From contig NZ_BNBD01000001.1 in the NCBI RefSeq assembly GCF_014654785.1, positions 992,001 to 1,056,000 on the forward strand: a stretch of 64,000 nucleotides of DNA, given 5' to 3'. Positions 18,398 to 27,029 of this stretch are shown piece after piece; position 1 is the first letter of the stretch; each line of letters starts with the position of its first letter. The position numbers and the translations under genes were made by a program. The notes under the pieces are model-generated. The model saw only the letters and a program-made list of their open reading frames with translations. It searched no databases and was not told where the DNA came from. The stretch is from Streptomyces mashuensis. GTDB lineage: Bacteria > Actinomycetota > Actinomycetes > Streptomycetales > Streptomycetaceae.

Positions 18398-19243
18398 ATG
18401 TCCCGTACGCGAAGAGCCGCCGTCGCCACCCTCGCCGCCGCACTCGCCGGCACGCTTCCCGCGCCGGCGCAGGCCGCGCCCCGCACTCCCGGGCTGCCGC
18501 CCCTGCGCCGTACGCACGCCCACAACGACTACCGGCACCCCCACCCGCTCACCGACGCGCTCTCCCACGGCTTCTGCAGCGTCGAGGCCGACATCTGGCT
18601 GGACGACGGCGGCGCGCTGCTCGTCGGCCACGACGCCGGCGACCTCGACCCCCGGCGCACCCTGGAGTCCCTCTACCTGGAGCCCCTGCTGCGCCTCGTC
18701 CGCGCCCACCACGGGCGCGTCCACCGCGGCTACGACGTCACCCTGCAACTGCTCATCGACATCAAGACGCCCGGCGACCCCACCTACCGCGAACTCTCCC
18801 GCCACCTGCGCCCCTACCGCGCCATGCTCACGTCCTGCGACCGCGGGCACGTCCGGCGCGGGGCGGTCACCGCCGTCGTCTCCGGCGACCGGGGCGCCCG
18901 CGGGCCCATGGAGGCGGAACGGACCCGGTACGCGTTCTACGACGGCCGGCCGGCCGACCTGGGCGGACCGCCCGCCTCCTTCGCGCCGCTCATCAGCGAC
19001 GACTGGACGGCGCACTTCACCTGGCGGGGCACCGGCCCCATGCCTGCGGCGGAGCGGGCCGCGCTGCGGCGGACCGTCGCCACGGCGCACGCCGAGGGCC
19101 GCAGGGTGCGGTTCTGGGCCACGCCCGACGAGCCGGGCCCGGCCCGCGAGGCGGTGTGGCGCGAGCTGCTCGCCGCCGGCGCGGACCACCTCAACACCGA
19201 CGACCTGGCAGGCCTGGAGGCCTTTCTCCGCGCAGGTCGGTGA
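18398..19243 (+). CDS. secreted PI-PLC / GDPD-like phosphodiesterase
   Basis: This 281-residue exported protein has a signal peptide cut near PAQA-AP (about residue 24). The TIM-barrel phosphodiesterase motifs are visible: RTHAHNDYRHPHPLTDAL with the first catalytic histidine, VEADIWL with the metal-binding glutamate and aspartate, and LLVGHD with the second histidine. LLIDIKTPG and HLNTDDLAGL near the end are also family features. It should hydrolyse glycerophosphodiesters or phosphoinositide-like head groups. The start at 18398 has a GGAGAAG site and begins the signal peptide directly. Its 3' end overlaps the next gene by 53 bp on the opposite strand. Confidence 0.82.
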   Translation: MSRTRRAAVATLAAALAGTLPAPAQAAPRTPGLPPLRRTHAHNDYRHPHPLTDALSHGFCSVEADIWLDDGGALLVGHDAGDLDPRRTLESLYLEPLLRLVRAHHGRVHRGYDVTLQLLIDIKTPGDPTYRELSRHLRPYRAMLTSCDRGHVRRGAVTAVVSGDRGARGPMEAERTRYAFYDGRPADLGGPPASFAPLISDDWTAHFTWRGTGPMPAAERAALRRTVATAHAEGRRVRFWATPDEPGPAREAVWRELLAAGADHLNTDDLAGLEAFLRAGR

Positions 19244-19697
19244 GCACCCGCCGCAGCTCCGCCCGGGGCACCGACGGCAGCAGCCGGGCGACGGCGTACA
19301 ACAGCTTGCCGAGCACGAACGTCGTGTCGGGCGTGGCCCGTACGAGGCCGCGCACCGCCTCCGTGTCGCCCCGCCACACGGCCTCCAGCAGCACTGCGAC
19401 ATCCGGCGCGCCCTCCTCGTCCGTCTCGACCCAGCCCGGCTCGTCCGGCACCCGGCGGGCGAGGTGGCGCAGCACGCGGTCGGCGACGTCGGGCCGGTAG
19501 GCGGTGCGCACGGCCTCGTTGGCGACCCAGGCGAGCGCGGTGACGAGCTCCCTCGCCTCCTCCGGCGTTGTGTCACGGGCCAGGCAGTCGTCGAACGCCT
19601 GCTGATTGCCGTGCCGGTACGCCAGCAGAAGGCTCGCCACCCGGGCCTTGGCCTCGCCGGCCTCGCTGACATGGAGCTGGGTCATCTCGGCAGTCAT
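19191..19697 (-). CDS. conserved helical protein, unknown function
   Basis: I do not recognise this 168-residue soluble protein. It is mainly helical, with the repeating pattern AKARVASLLLAYRHGNQQAFDDCL, then ARELVTALAWVANEAVRTAY, then VAVLLEAVWRGDTEAVRGLV. This looks like stacked helical repeats related to ankyrin or DUF-type arrays. The start is one of two ATGs at 19697 and 19685; upstream codons are atypical. Its C-terminal 17 codons overlap the convergent phosphodiesterase gene, so read-through transcripts would be antisense to each other. Confidence 0.6.
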   Translation of the reverse strand: MTAEMTQLHVSEAGEAKARVASLLLAYRHGNQQAFDDCLARDTTPEEARELVTALAWVANEAVRTAYRPDVADRVLRHLARRVPDEPGWVETDEEGAPDVAVLLEAVWRGDTEAVRGLVRATPDTTFVLGKLLYAVARLLPSVPRAELRRVLTDLRGERPPGLPGRRC

Positions 19698-19854
19698 CGA
19701 TGGGATCGTACGGTTTGCTGATCGTTGTACCGGTAGCGCCACGCAGGTGCCGATCGGGTGGAAAAACGGGCGGAATGTCGCGTTCCAGAGGGGAACGTGT
19801 AGCGGAACCGTCACCGCTGGGTGCGGACCGTGCCGTGCCGGGGACCCTGGCGGT

Positions 19855-20286
19855 ATGACCACGGACCCCGGACCACCGCCCGGCCCTCCGTACGGCCCGC
19901 GCGGCCCGTACGGCCCCCGGGGCCCGCACGGGCCCTACGGCTACGGGCCGCCGCCGGCCGGTGGCTTCGGCCCGCCGCCGGGCGGAGGCGACGGGCGGGG
20001 GCGCCGCCTGGCGCTCGCCGTGGCGGCGCTGGTGGCGGTGGCCGCACTGGTCGTCGGGGTCCTCCTCGTCAAGGACGGCCGGGGCGGCGGCGCACCGGCC
20101 GGCGGCGGATCGCCGGGCGGGCCGGCACCGTCGCTCGGTCTCCCGTCGGGCTTTCCGTCGGAGCTGCCGTCCGGCCTGCCGTCCGGGCTGCCCTCCGGCT
20201 TCCCGACGTCGTTGCCGAGCGGGCTGCCGACCGCCCTGCCGTCGGCCCTGCCGAGCGTCCTCCCGTCGGACGTCTTCGGGCTGTAG
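19855..20286 (+). CDS. proline-rich single-span membrane protein with LPSG repeats
   Basis: This 143-residue protein has three parts. A Pro/Gly/Tyr-rich cytoplasmic head (PYGPRGPYGPRGPHGPYGYG) covers about residues 10-45, one membrane helix (LALAVAALVAVAALVVGVLLV) covers about 52-72, and the outside tail is made of tandem 4-5 residue units (LPSG, FPSE, LPTA, LPSV) from about residue 98 to the end. The tail is a low-complexity spacer. The function is unknown; proteins of this shape often anchor at the cell envelope. It is transcribed away from the gene before it and faces the SWIM gene. Confidence 0.65.
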   Translation: MTTDPGPPPGPPYGPRGPYGPRGPHGPYGYGPPPAGGFGPPPGGGDGRGRRLALAVAALVAVAALVVGVLLVKDGRGGGAPAGGGSPGGPAPSLGLPSGFPSELPSGLPSGLPSGFPTSLPSGLPTALPSALPSVLPSDVFGL

Positions 20287-20330
20287 CGCCGCCCGGGCCC
20301 CCGTCGGCGCAGCGGCCCTCGCGCCCGGTT

Positions 20331-21290
20331 TCAGTCGCCGGACGGTGCCTCGTACGCCGAGGCGAGCCGGTCGGCCATCAGGCCCGGCGGCGCCGACGAG
20401 GCCAGGCGCTCGGCATCCTGACGCTCCGTGAGCGGCCGCGGCAGCGGAGTCCGCCCGTGACCGGGGGACAGGGCCGCCGCCAGCAGCCGCCGGGCCCGCC
20501 CCGCCGCGTCCGCCGCCAGGAACTCCAGCGCCGCCACGTCCAGGCCCGGCGGCGGCGCGACCTGCGCGGTGAACACCGGCACGAGCTCCGCCGCCTCCAC
20601 CGGCGGCGGGGGCGCGGGCAGCGGCGGCAGGGCACGGCCGGGCGCGAACGCCTCCCGCGCCGGCACGCCCCGGGGCGCCACCTCCGGCGTACGCTCCGGC
20701 GCCCCCGCCGTGCCGCACGCCCTCAGCTCACCCAGCAGCGCCTCCTCCGTACGCCCCCGCACCAGCAGCAGGACGAAGGGGTCCTCGTCCAGCAGCCGGG
20801 CCACCTGGTGGCAGAGCGCGGCCGTATGGGCGCAGTGGTCCCACGCCTCGCATGCACACCGCGGGTCGAGGTCGCCCACGCCGGGCATCAGGTCCACGCC
20901 CGCCGCGGCCGCGTCCTCGGCCAGGTGCGGCGGCAGGTCCCGGTCCAGGAGGGCCGCCAGGTGCTCCGTACGGCGGGCCACCAGGTCCGTCAGCCGCTCC
21001 CAGTCGCCGTCCGGCAGGGGGCGCACGAGCACGTCGGCCCGGTACGCCGTGCCGTCCTTGTCGTGCACGAGCCCCGTGAGCCGCCCGGGGCGTACGGCGA
21101 CCGCGCCCACCGCCCCGGCACGCGCGTACCCGCGGCCCGCCTTCACCTGCTGCCCGTCCAGGGCCGACTCCTCCAGCGCCGCCAGCCAGGCCCGCGCCCA
21201 CCGGCCCCGCGCGAACGCCCGGCCGCGCAGCGGCGGCAGGGCTTCGAAGACGCGCTCCTGTGCCGCATCCCTATAGGTGGCCGTCCCCAC
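20331..21290 (-). CDS. SWIM zinc-finger protein
   Basis: This 319-residue protein has a SWIM zinc-binding motif, CACEAWDHCAH (about residues 147-157; pattern CxCx-nCxH), in its central part. The start is a GTG one base after the stop of the SNF2-family gene, so the two are translationally linked. SWIM proteins beside SNF2 helicases are common in actinobacteria and are thought to act together on DNA or chromatin-like complexes; the exact role is unknown. The C-terminal half is alanine and proline rich and looks poorly conserved. Confidence 0.8.
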   Translation of the reverse strand: MGTATYRDAAQERVFEALPPLRGRAFARGRWARAWLAALEESALDGQQVKAGRGYARAGAVGAVAVRPGRLTGLVHDKDGTAYRADVLVRPLPDGDWERLTDLVARRTEHLAALLDRDLPPHLAEDAAAAGVDLMPGVGDLDPRCACEAWDHCAHTAALCHQVARLLDEDPFVLLLVRGRTEEALLGELRACGTAGAPERTPEVAPRGVPAREAFAPGRALPPLPAPPPPVEAAELVPVFTAQVAPPPGLDVAALEFLAADAAGRARRLLAAALSPGHGRTPLPRPLTERQDAERLASSAPPGLMADRLASAYEAPSGD

Positions 21291-21291
21291 G

Positions 21292-24264
21292 TCACATCCC
21301 CCTCAGTTCGACCAGTTCCGCCAGTTCCGCGTCCGTCAGCTCGGTCAGCGCCGCCTCGCCGCCGCCCAGCACCGCGTCCGCGAGCGCCTGCTTGCGGCGC
21401 AGCATCTCCGCGACGCGGTCCTCGACCGTCCCCTCCGCGACCAGCCGGTGCACCTGCACGGGCTGCGTCTGCCCGATGCGGTGGGCCCGGTCGGTGGCCT
21501 GAGCCTCGACCGCCGGGTTCCACCAGCGGTCGAAGTGCACGACGTGCGCGGCCCGGGTCAGGTTCAGGCCTGTGCCCGCCGCCTTGAGCGACAGCAGGAA
21601 GACGGGGACCGCGCCCTCCTGGAAGCGGCGCACCATCTCCTCGCGCCGCGCCACGGGCGTACCGCCGTGCAGCAGCTGCACGCCGACGCCACGGCCGGAC
21701 AGGTGCTGCTCCAGGAGCCGCGCCATCTCCACGTACTGGGTGAAGACCAGCACGCCGGCCTCCTCGGCGAGGATGGTGTCGAGCAGCTCGTCCAGCAGCT
21801 CGACCTTCCCCGACCGGCCGGCGAACCGTGGCCCGGCCCCCTGCTGCGCCGCCTGCCGCTCCTTGAGGAACTGCGCCGGGTGGTTGCAGATCTGCTTCAG
21901 CCCGGTGAGCAGCTTGACGATCAGTCCGCGCCGTTCGAAGCCGTCCGCGTCCGCGATCTCGGCGAGGGCCTCGCGCACCACCGCCTCGTACAGCCCCGCC
22001 TGCTCGGCCGTGAGGGCGACGGGGTGGTCCGTCTCGGTCTTGGGCGGCAGCTCCGGGGCGATGCCCGGGTCCGTCTTGCGGCGGCGCAGCAGGAACGGCC
22101 GGACGAGCGCCGCCAGCCGTTCCGCCGCGGCCGGGTCCGCACCGCCCTCGACGGCCTGCGCGTAGCGGCGCCGGAAGGCGGCGAGCGGGCCGAGGAGGCC
22201 CGGCGTGGTCCAGTCGAGGACGGCCCACAGCTCCGACAGGTTGTTCTCGACGGGCGTGCCGCTGAGGGCCACGCGGGCCGTGGAGCCGATGGTGCGCAGG
22301 GCCTTGGCGGTGGCGGAGGAGGGGTTCTTGACGTGCTGCGCCTCGTCGGCGACGACCAGGTCCCAGGCGGTGGCGGCCAGCGCCGCGGCGTCCAGGCGCA
22401 TGGTGCCGTAGGTGGTGAGCACGACCTCCCCGTCGGCCAGGCCGTCCAGGGTGCGCGAGGCGCCGTGGAAGCGGTGCACCGGCGTGCCGGGGGCGAAACG
22501 TTCGATCTCGCGCTGCCAGTTGCCCATGAGGGAGGTGGGGCAGACGACGAGGGTGGGGCCGCCGGTGCCCGGAAGGGAACGCCGGTGCAGGTGGAGGGCG
22601 ATGACGGTGATGGTCTTGCCGAGGCCCATGTCGTCGGCGAGGCAGCAGCCCAGCCCCAGGGAGGTCATCCGGTGCAGCCAGGTGAGGCCGCGCAGCTGGT
22701 AGTCGCGCAGGGTCGCGGCGAGCGCCGCGGGCTGCGGGACGGCCTCCCGGGCGGCCCCGGGGCCCGGGGATGCTTCGGGGTGGGCAATGCGGTCGCGCAG
22801 GGCCGCCAGCGCGCCCGTGGCCCGTACCTCGACGGTCTCGTCGTCGCCCGCCCGTGAGGGGGCGTGGCCGGTCAGGGCGGCCCCGAGCGCCTCGGCCGGT
22901 GTGACCGCGCGGTCCCGGCGCTCACGGGCGCGGCGTACGGTCTCGGGGTCGAGCAGCACCCACTGGTCGCGAAGGCGCACGGCGGGGCGGCTGGCCTCGG
23001 CCAGCCGGTCCAGCTCGGCGCGGGTCAGCTCCCGGTCGCCGACGGCGAACCGCCAGCGGAAGGCGAGCAGCGCGTCGGCGGACAGCAGGGACGGCAGGCC
23101 CGGCGCGCGGACGAAGCGGCCCTCGCCCTCCGCCGCCTGCGGTTCCTCCGTGTCGTCCTCGGGCGGGCCGACGACGGCGTGGGTGGTGAGGCCGCGGGCG
23201 ATGTCCCGGGGCCAGTGCACCTCGACGCCGGCGCGGTCGAGGGCGGCGGTGGCGGCGCCGAGCAGTTCGCCGACCTCGTCGTCGGCGAGGTCCAGGGCGT
23301 GCGGCACCTCGTCGGTGAGCAGCGGCGACAGCGCCGGCCAGGCGTGCGCCGCGCGGCGGAGGGCGAGCAGGGCGTTGACCCGGGCGCGTCCGCCGAAGGA
23401 GGCCGGCGCGGTGCCGGACCACACGTCCGCCGCGTCGGCGACCAGGGCGGGGTCGGTGAGGCTGTGCACCTGCGGCACGGCGCGGAAGCGCGGCCCTTCC
23501 GGGCCGTCGTTCCCCTCCGCCTCCGCCGGGCCGTGGACCTCGATGCGCAGGGAGAGGCGGACGCCGGCCTCCCGCCCGGACGTCACGTCCTCCGCCCAGG
23601 GGCGGTGGTCCGGGACGGCGCGGGGCGCGGGCGAGGCGTACGCGCGCCCGCCGGCGGCGAGTGCCGCGGCCGGGGTGCGGGGCAGGCCGTCGGCCACGGC
23701 GTCGAGGAAGGCCAGGACGAGCGTCTCGGGGTCGGGCAGGAGCGGGCCGTCCGCCGCGGTGGGCGCGTCGGGCAGCGGGACGCAGTGCGCCTCGGGCGGC
23801 ATGGCGGCGGCCAGGTCGCGGACCCGCTGCCGGTCGTCGGGGGTGAGCGGCCCGGCGCGCCAGACGTCGTGGTCCGTGGCGGAGATGCCGGGCAGGAGCC
23901 GGCCGCGGGCGGCGAGCTGGAGCGCGAGCACGGCGGCCGAGCCCCAGAAGGCGGCCGTCGCGTCGCCGCCGGCGGCGCGGGCGCGGGTGAGCACGGGCAC
24001 GGCGTCGCGTACAGGCAGTACGGTCGCCCGTACGGTCGTGGTGGTCACGTCGCCGGGGGTGCCGCCGGGGGCGGGGACGACGACGGTCAGGTCGTCGTCC
24101 CCGTCGTGGGCGTCGGGGCCGTCCGTGCCGTCGGGCAGCCAGAAGGCCACGCGTCCGGTGCGGGCGGGGTCGTCGGGGAGGAAGGCGGCCCGGCAGCGGA
24201 GGAGCCGGGACAGCTGGGGCGGGGAGGGTGGTGCGGCGGGGAGCGGGGTCACGGCGCTGCGCAT
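21292..24264 (-). CDS. SNF2-family DEAD/DEAH helicase
   Basis: This 990-residue protein has a variable N-terminal half (about residues 1-520) that resembles the SNF2-associated DUF3670 region. The C-terminal two-lobed SNF2 motor carries motif I DDMGLGKTITVIAL, motif II VVADEAQHVKN, motif III ALSGTPVENNL, motif V LSLKAAGTGLNLTRA and motif VI DRAHRIGQTQPV. It is a double-stranded DNA translocase, not a true unwinding helicase. The following SWIM gene starts 1 bp after its stop. The upstream region contains a 16-bp palindrome shared with the divergent small-protein gene. Confidence 0.9.
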   Translation of the reverse strand: MRSAVTPLPAAPPSPPQLSRLLRCRAAFLPDDPARTGRVAFWLPDGTDGPDAHDGDDDLTVVVPAPGGTPGDVTTTTVRATVLPVRDAVPVLTRARAAGGDATAAFWGSAAVLALQLAARGRLLPGISATDHDVWRAGPLTPDDRQRVRDLAAAMPPEAHCVPLPDAPTAADGPLLPDPETLVLAFLDAVADGLPRTPAAALAAGGRAYASPAPRAVPDHRPWAEDVTSGREAGVRLSLRIEVHGPAEAEGNDGPEGPRFRAVPQVHSLTDPALVADAADVWSGTAPASFGGRARVNALLALRRAAHAWPALSPLLTDEVPHALDLADDEVGELLGAATAALDRAGVEVHWPRDIARGLTTHAVVGPPEDDTEEPQAAEGEGRFVRAPGLPSLLSADALLAFRWRFAVGDRELTRAELDRLAEASRPAVRLRDQWVLLDPETVRRARERRDRAVTPAEALGAALTGHAPSRAGDDETVEVRATGALAALRDRIAHPEASPGPGAAREAVPQPAALAATLRDYQLRGLTWLHRMTSLGLGCCLADDMGLGKTITVIALHLHRRSLPGTGGPTLVVCPTSLMGNWQREIERFAPGTPVHRFHGASRTLDGLADGEVVLTTYGTMRLDAAALAATAWDLVVADEAQHVKNPSSATAKALRTIGSTARVALSGTPVENNLSELWAVLDWTTPGLLGPLAAFRRRYAQAVEGGADPAAAERLAALVRPFLLRRRKTDPGIAPELPPKTETDHPVALTAEQAGLYEAVVREALAEIADADGFERRGLIVKLLTGLKQICNHPAQFLKERQAAQQGAGPRFAGRSGKVELLDELLDTILAEEAGVLVFTQYVEMARLLEQHLSGRGVGVQLLHGGTPVARREEMVRRFQEGAVPVFLLSLKAAGTGLNLTRAAHVVHFDRWWNPAVEAQATDRAHRIGQTQPVQVHRLVAEGTVEDRVAEMLRRKQALADAVLGGGEAALTELTDAELAELVELRGM

Positions 24265-24335
24265 TCCTCAAATTTGACTAGCAGGGCGAGCGGCCGAGGG
24301 TACAGCAGGCGAACGCCGAACGTGGGGCTGCGTTT

Positions 24336-24351
24336 CGTGACGCCCGTCACG
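24336..24351. promoter_or_regulatory. candidate Crp-type palindrome in divergent promoter region
   Basis: CGTGACG (24336-24342) and CGTCACG (24345-24351) form a perfect palindrome with a 2-bp centre. The inner part GTGA-N6-TCAC fits the Crp half-sites, and the motif described for Streptomyces Crp, GTG-N6-GNCAC, is matched exactly. It lies between the divergent SNF2 and small-membrane-protein genes and could regulate either. Confidence 0.45.
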
Positions 24352-24472
24352 TCGGTGCATTCTGGAGCCGGGGCGGACGTGAGGACGTGGAACCGGCTTC
24401 GCCCGCCGGGCGTTGTCAGCAGAGCGCGGCGGTGGAGTGTCGTCGCGGCCGTCGCCAAGGAGGAGGACGGAC

Positions 24473-24655
24473 ATGAGCAACAGGGCCAAGGTGGCCGTCG
24501 GCGGCGTGGCGGTGGGAGTGATCCTGCTGTGGCTGCTGCCGTTCTGGGCCGCGCTGCTGGTGATCGTCGGTGTGCCGGTGGTTGCCTACGTGGCGCTCGA
24601 CCCCTCGCAGCGGAAGCGGCTGGGCAGGGTCACGCGCAAGCAGCTGGACCGGTAG
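24473..24655 (+). CDS. small membrane protein, unknown function
   Basis: This 60-residue protein begins MSNRAKVAVGG, has one long hydrophobic region of two possible helices (about residues 8-40, rich in Leu, Val and Trp) and ends in a basic tail (SQRKRLGRVTRKQLDR). A strong ribosome site, AAGGAGGAGG, lies 8 bases before the ATG, which supports it as a real gene despite its size. The basic C-terminus is probably cytoplasmic. I do not recognise a family. Confidence 0.65.
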   Translation: MSNRAKVAVGGVAVGVILLWLLPFWAALLVIVGVPVVAYVALDPSQRKRLGRVTRKQLDR

Positions 24656-24670
24656 GCCGGCGGCCGGCTG

Positions 24671-25741
24671 TCAGCGCGCGGTGCCGGCGGGCGTGAAGGC
24701 AGGTGCCAGCGCGGCCTTCGTCAGCAGGCGGGGGCTGCCGGAGCCGTCGGCCGGGACGGTCCACAGGTCGGAGCCGAAGTCGCCGGGCAGCGCGTAGAGG
24801 AGGGTGCCGTCGTCGCGCCAGACCGCCTGGTCGTCGACGTTGCGGTGCTCGGCGGTGGGGGTCTCGCGCTGCGTGCGCAGATCCAGCACGTACAGCCGCC
24901 AGGGAGCGTCGGAGGAGGCGTCCTCGACGCGCTTCTTGTAGGCGACGCGGGTCCCGTCGGGGGAGAGGGAGGGGCATTCGACGTTGGTGTGCAGCGTCTC
25001 CAGGGTCTTGGCGGTGCGGTCGCCGCGGACGAGGTGGGTCCGGCCGCCGGTGGCCACGGTCGCGTAGAAGCGGGTGTCGTCGGCGAAGGTGACGCCCCAG
25101 ACGTTGACGTCGGCGGCGCGGTGCGGCTGCCCGTCGACGATGAGCCGGTAGTCCTCCAGGTTGCGGTCCAGCTCGCCGGTGCGGGTGTCGAGGACGGACG
25201 TACGGGTGGAGAAGTTGCTGCCGGCGTACGAGTCGCCGCTGACGAACACCGTCCACGCCACCGTGCGGCCGCTCGGTGAGACGCGGGCGCGGGTGGGGAT
25301 GCCCGCCAGGCCGTAGTGGCGGGTCTCGCGCAGCCGCACGTCCAGGACGACGGCGCGGTAGCTGTCGCGCAGCCCGCCGCGCACCGCCTGGAGGCAGATG
25401 CCGGTGCCGCCGGCGGTGTGGAAGCGCAGGCAGTGCACGCCCGAGGCGGTGCGGGGGCCGGCGGGGTCGCCGGCGGGCACGGAGGTCAGCTCGTCGCGGT
25501 GCGGGCCCCAGGCCATGTTGCGGAAGACGGCGCGGCCCGGTTCGTCGAGCGTGACCCGTCCCTGCCGCACCGGAGGGCCGTCCGCCCGGGTGCGGTCCTT
25601 CTCGGCGGCCCGCCCGGCGGCGTGCAGGGTGGCGGCGACGGCGACACCGCCCAGCAGGAGGAGGGCGACGGCCAGGACGAGGAGGCGGCGCGCGGTGGAG
25701 GAGAGGGCGCGCGGGGTGCGCGGGGCGTGCAGGGCGTTCAA
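24671..25741 (-). CDS. TolB-like beta-propeller membrane-anchored protein
   Basis: This 356-residue protein has one N-terminal membrane anchor (LLVLAVALLLLGGVAVAATL) and an extracytoplasmic part with TolB/WD-type repeats: GLAGIPTRARVSPSGRTVAW, NVECPSLSPDGTRVAYKK and VWRDDGTLLYALPGDFGSD. It looks like an exported beta-propeller. The likely start is a TTG at 25739-25741 that overlaps the stop of the MFS gene (TTGA), with GGAG 8 bases upstream. No ATG exists before the membrane helix. It is the third gene of a phosphoesterase-MFS-TolB operon. Confidence 0.7.
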   Translation of the reverse strand: MNALHAPRTPRALSSTARRLLVLAVALLLLGGVAVAATLHAAGRAAEKDRTRADGPPVRQGRVTLDEPGRAVFRNMAWGPHRDELTSVPAGDPAGPRTASGVHCLRFHTAGGTGICLQAVRGGLRDSYRAVVLDVRLRETRHYGLAGIPTRARVSPSGRTVAWTVFVSGDSYAGSNFSTRTSVLDTRTGELDRNLEDYRLIVDGQPHRAADVNVWGVTFADDTRFYATVATGGRTHLVRGDRTAKTLETLHTNVECPSLSPDGTRVAYKKRVEDASSDAPWRLYVLDLRTQRETPTAEHRNVDDQAVWRDDGTLLYALPGDFGSDLWTVPADGSGSPRLLTKAALAPAFTPAGTAR

Positions 25742-27027
25742 CGGGTGGGCTCCGGGGGCGCGTCGGTGGGGGAGGGGCGCAGCAGGACGGTGCCGGCGGC
25801 GGCGCAGACGCACAGTCCGGCGGCCGCCGCGGTGAGGGCCGTACGGTCGCCCCAGGCGGTCCAGGCCGCGCCGAAGGCGACCGAGCACAGGAACCGGGCC
25901 AGGGCCTGCCCGGTCTGCACCACGGCCAGCCCGCTGCCGCGCGCCTCGGCGGGCACGGCGTCGGCGGTGGCGGCGGCCAGGACACCGTCGGTCGCGGCGT
26001 AGAAGGCGCCGTGCAGGGCGAGGACGGCCGGGACGAGGGCGGCCGTGCCGCCGGTGGGCGCGAGCAGCAGGCCGTACGCGGCCAGGAGCGCGAGGTGTCC
26101 GCAGAGGAACAGCCGGCGGCGCCCGAAGCGGTCGGCGAGCACGCCGAACGGCACCGCCAGCAGCAGGAACGCCGCGGCCGTACCCAGCGGCAGCAGGGGG
26201 AACCACGCCTCGGGCAGCTCCAGCCGGCGCTGCACGGTGAGGTAGAGGAAGGAGTCGCTGACGGTGGTGAGGCCCAGGAGGACGGCGCAGGTGGTGAGCC
26301 GGCGCACGGGCCCGCGGCGCAGCAGCGCGCGCAGGGGCTCGGGGGAGGGCCGGGGGCCGTCGCCCGCGGTGGTGTCCCGCGGGGAGCGGCCGGGCACGAA
26401 GAGCAGGAGGACGACGACGCCGAGCACGGCCACGCAGCCGCTGGTGACGAAGACGGCGTCGTAGCCGTCGGCGGCCAGACGCAGCAGGGCGAAGGCGAGG
26501 AGGGGGCCGAGGAGGGCGCCGGCGGTGTCCATCGCGCGGTGCACGCCGAACGCCCGGCCGCGCGCGGCCGGTTCGGTGGCCAGCGAGATCATGGCGTCGC
26601 GGGGCGCGGTGCGCAGGCCCTTGCCGGTGCGGTCGGCGGCGAGCACGGCGCCGCTCAGCGGGAGGCCGTGGACGACGAGCAGCAACGGCTTGCACAGCGC
26701 CGACAGGGCGTAGCCGGCGGCGGCCACGGCCTTGTGCCCGCCGGACGGGCGGTCGGCGAGCCGGCCGCCGAGGAGGCGCACGAGTGCGGCGACGCCGTTC
26801 TGGATGCCGTCCAGGAGGCCGAAGCCCAGCGGCGACAGGCCCAGTTGGGTGACGAGGTAGAGCGGCAGGACGGCGGTGACCATCTCGGAGGAGACGTCGG
26901 TGATCAGGCTGACCGTGCCGAGGGCCACCACCGTGCCGGGCACGGCGGCCCGCCGGCCGCCGGCGGTGCGCCGGCCGGCCGGGCGGGGTGCGGTGTGCGG
27001 GGTGGAGCGGCTGTCCGCGACGTACAC
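25738..27027 (-). CDS. MFS transporter
   Basis: This 429-residue permease has about twelve membrane segments. The loop between segments 2 and 3 holds GGRLADRPSGGHK, a variant of the MFS motif A, and the second half repeats it as GVLADRFGRRRLFL. Segment 1 carries the DVSSEM motif (LITDVSSEMVTAVLPLYL) seen in a drug-efflux subgroup. The start is 2 bp after the stop of the phosphoesterase gene. The substrate is unknown; an efflux role is plausible from the subgroup. Confidence 0.85.
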   Translation of the reverse strand: MYVADSRSTPHTAPRPAGRRTAGGRRAAVPGTVVALGTVSLITDVSSEMVTAVLPLYLVTQLGLSPLGFGLLDGIQNGVAALVRLLGGRLADRPSGGHKAVAAAGYALSALCKPLLLVVHGLPLSGAVLAADRTGKGLRTAPRDAMISLATEPAARGRAFGVHRAMDTAGALLGPLLAFALLRLAADGYDAVFVTSGCVAVLGVVVLLLFVPGRSPRDTTAGDGPRPSPEPLRALLRRGPVRRLTTCAVLLGLTTVSDSFLYLTVQRRLELPEAWFPLLPLGTAAAFLLLAVPFGVLADRFGRRRLFLCGHLALLAAYGLLLAPTGGTAALVPAVLALHGAFYAATDGVLAAATADAVPAEARGSGLAVVQTGQALARFLCSVAFGAAWTAWGDRTALTAAAAGLCVCAAAGTVLLRPSPTDAPPEPTR

Positions 27028-27029
27028 GG

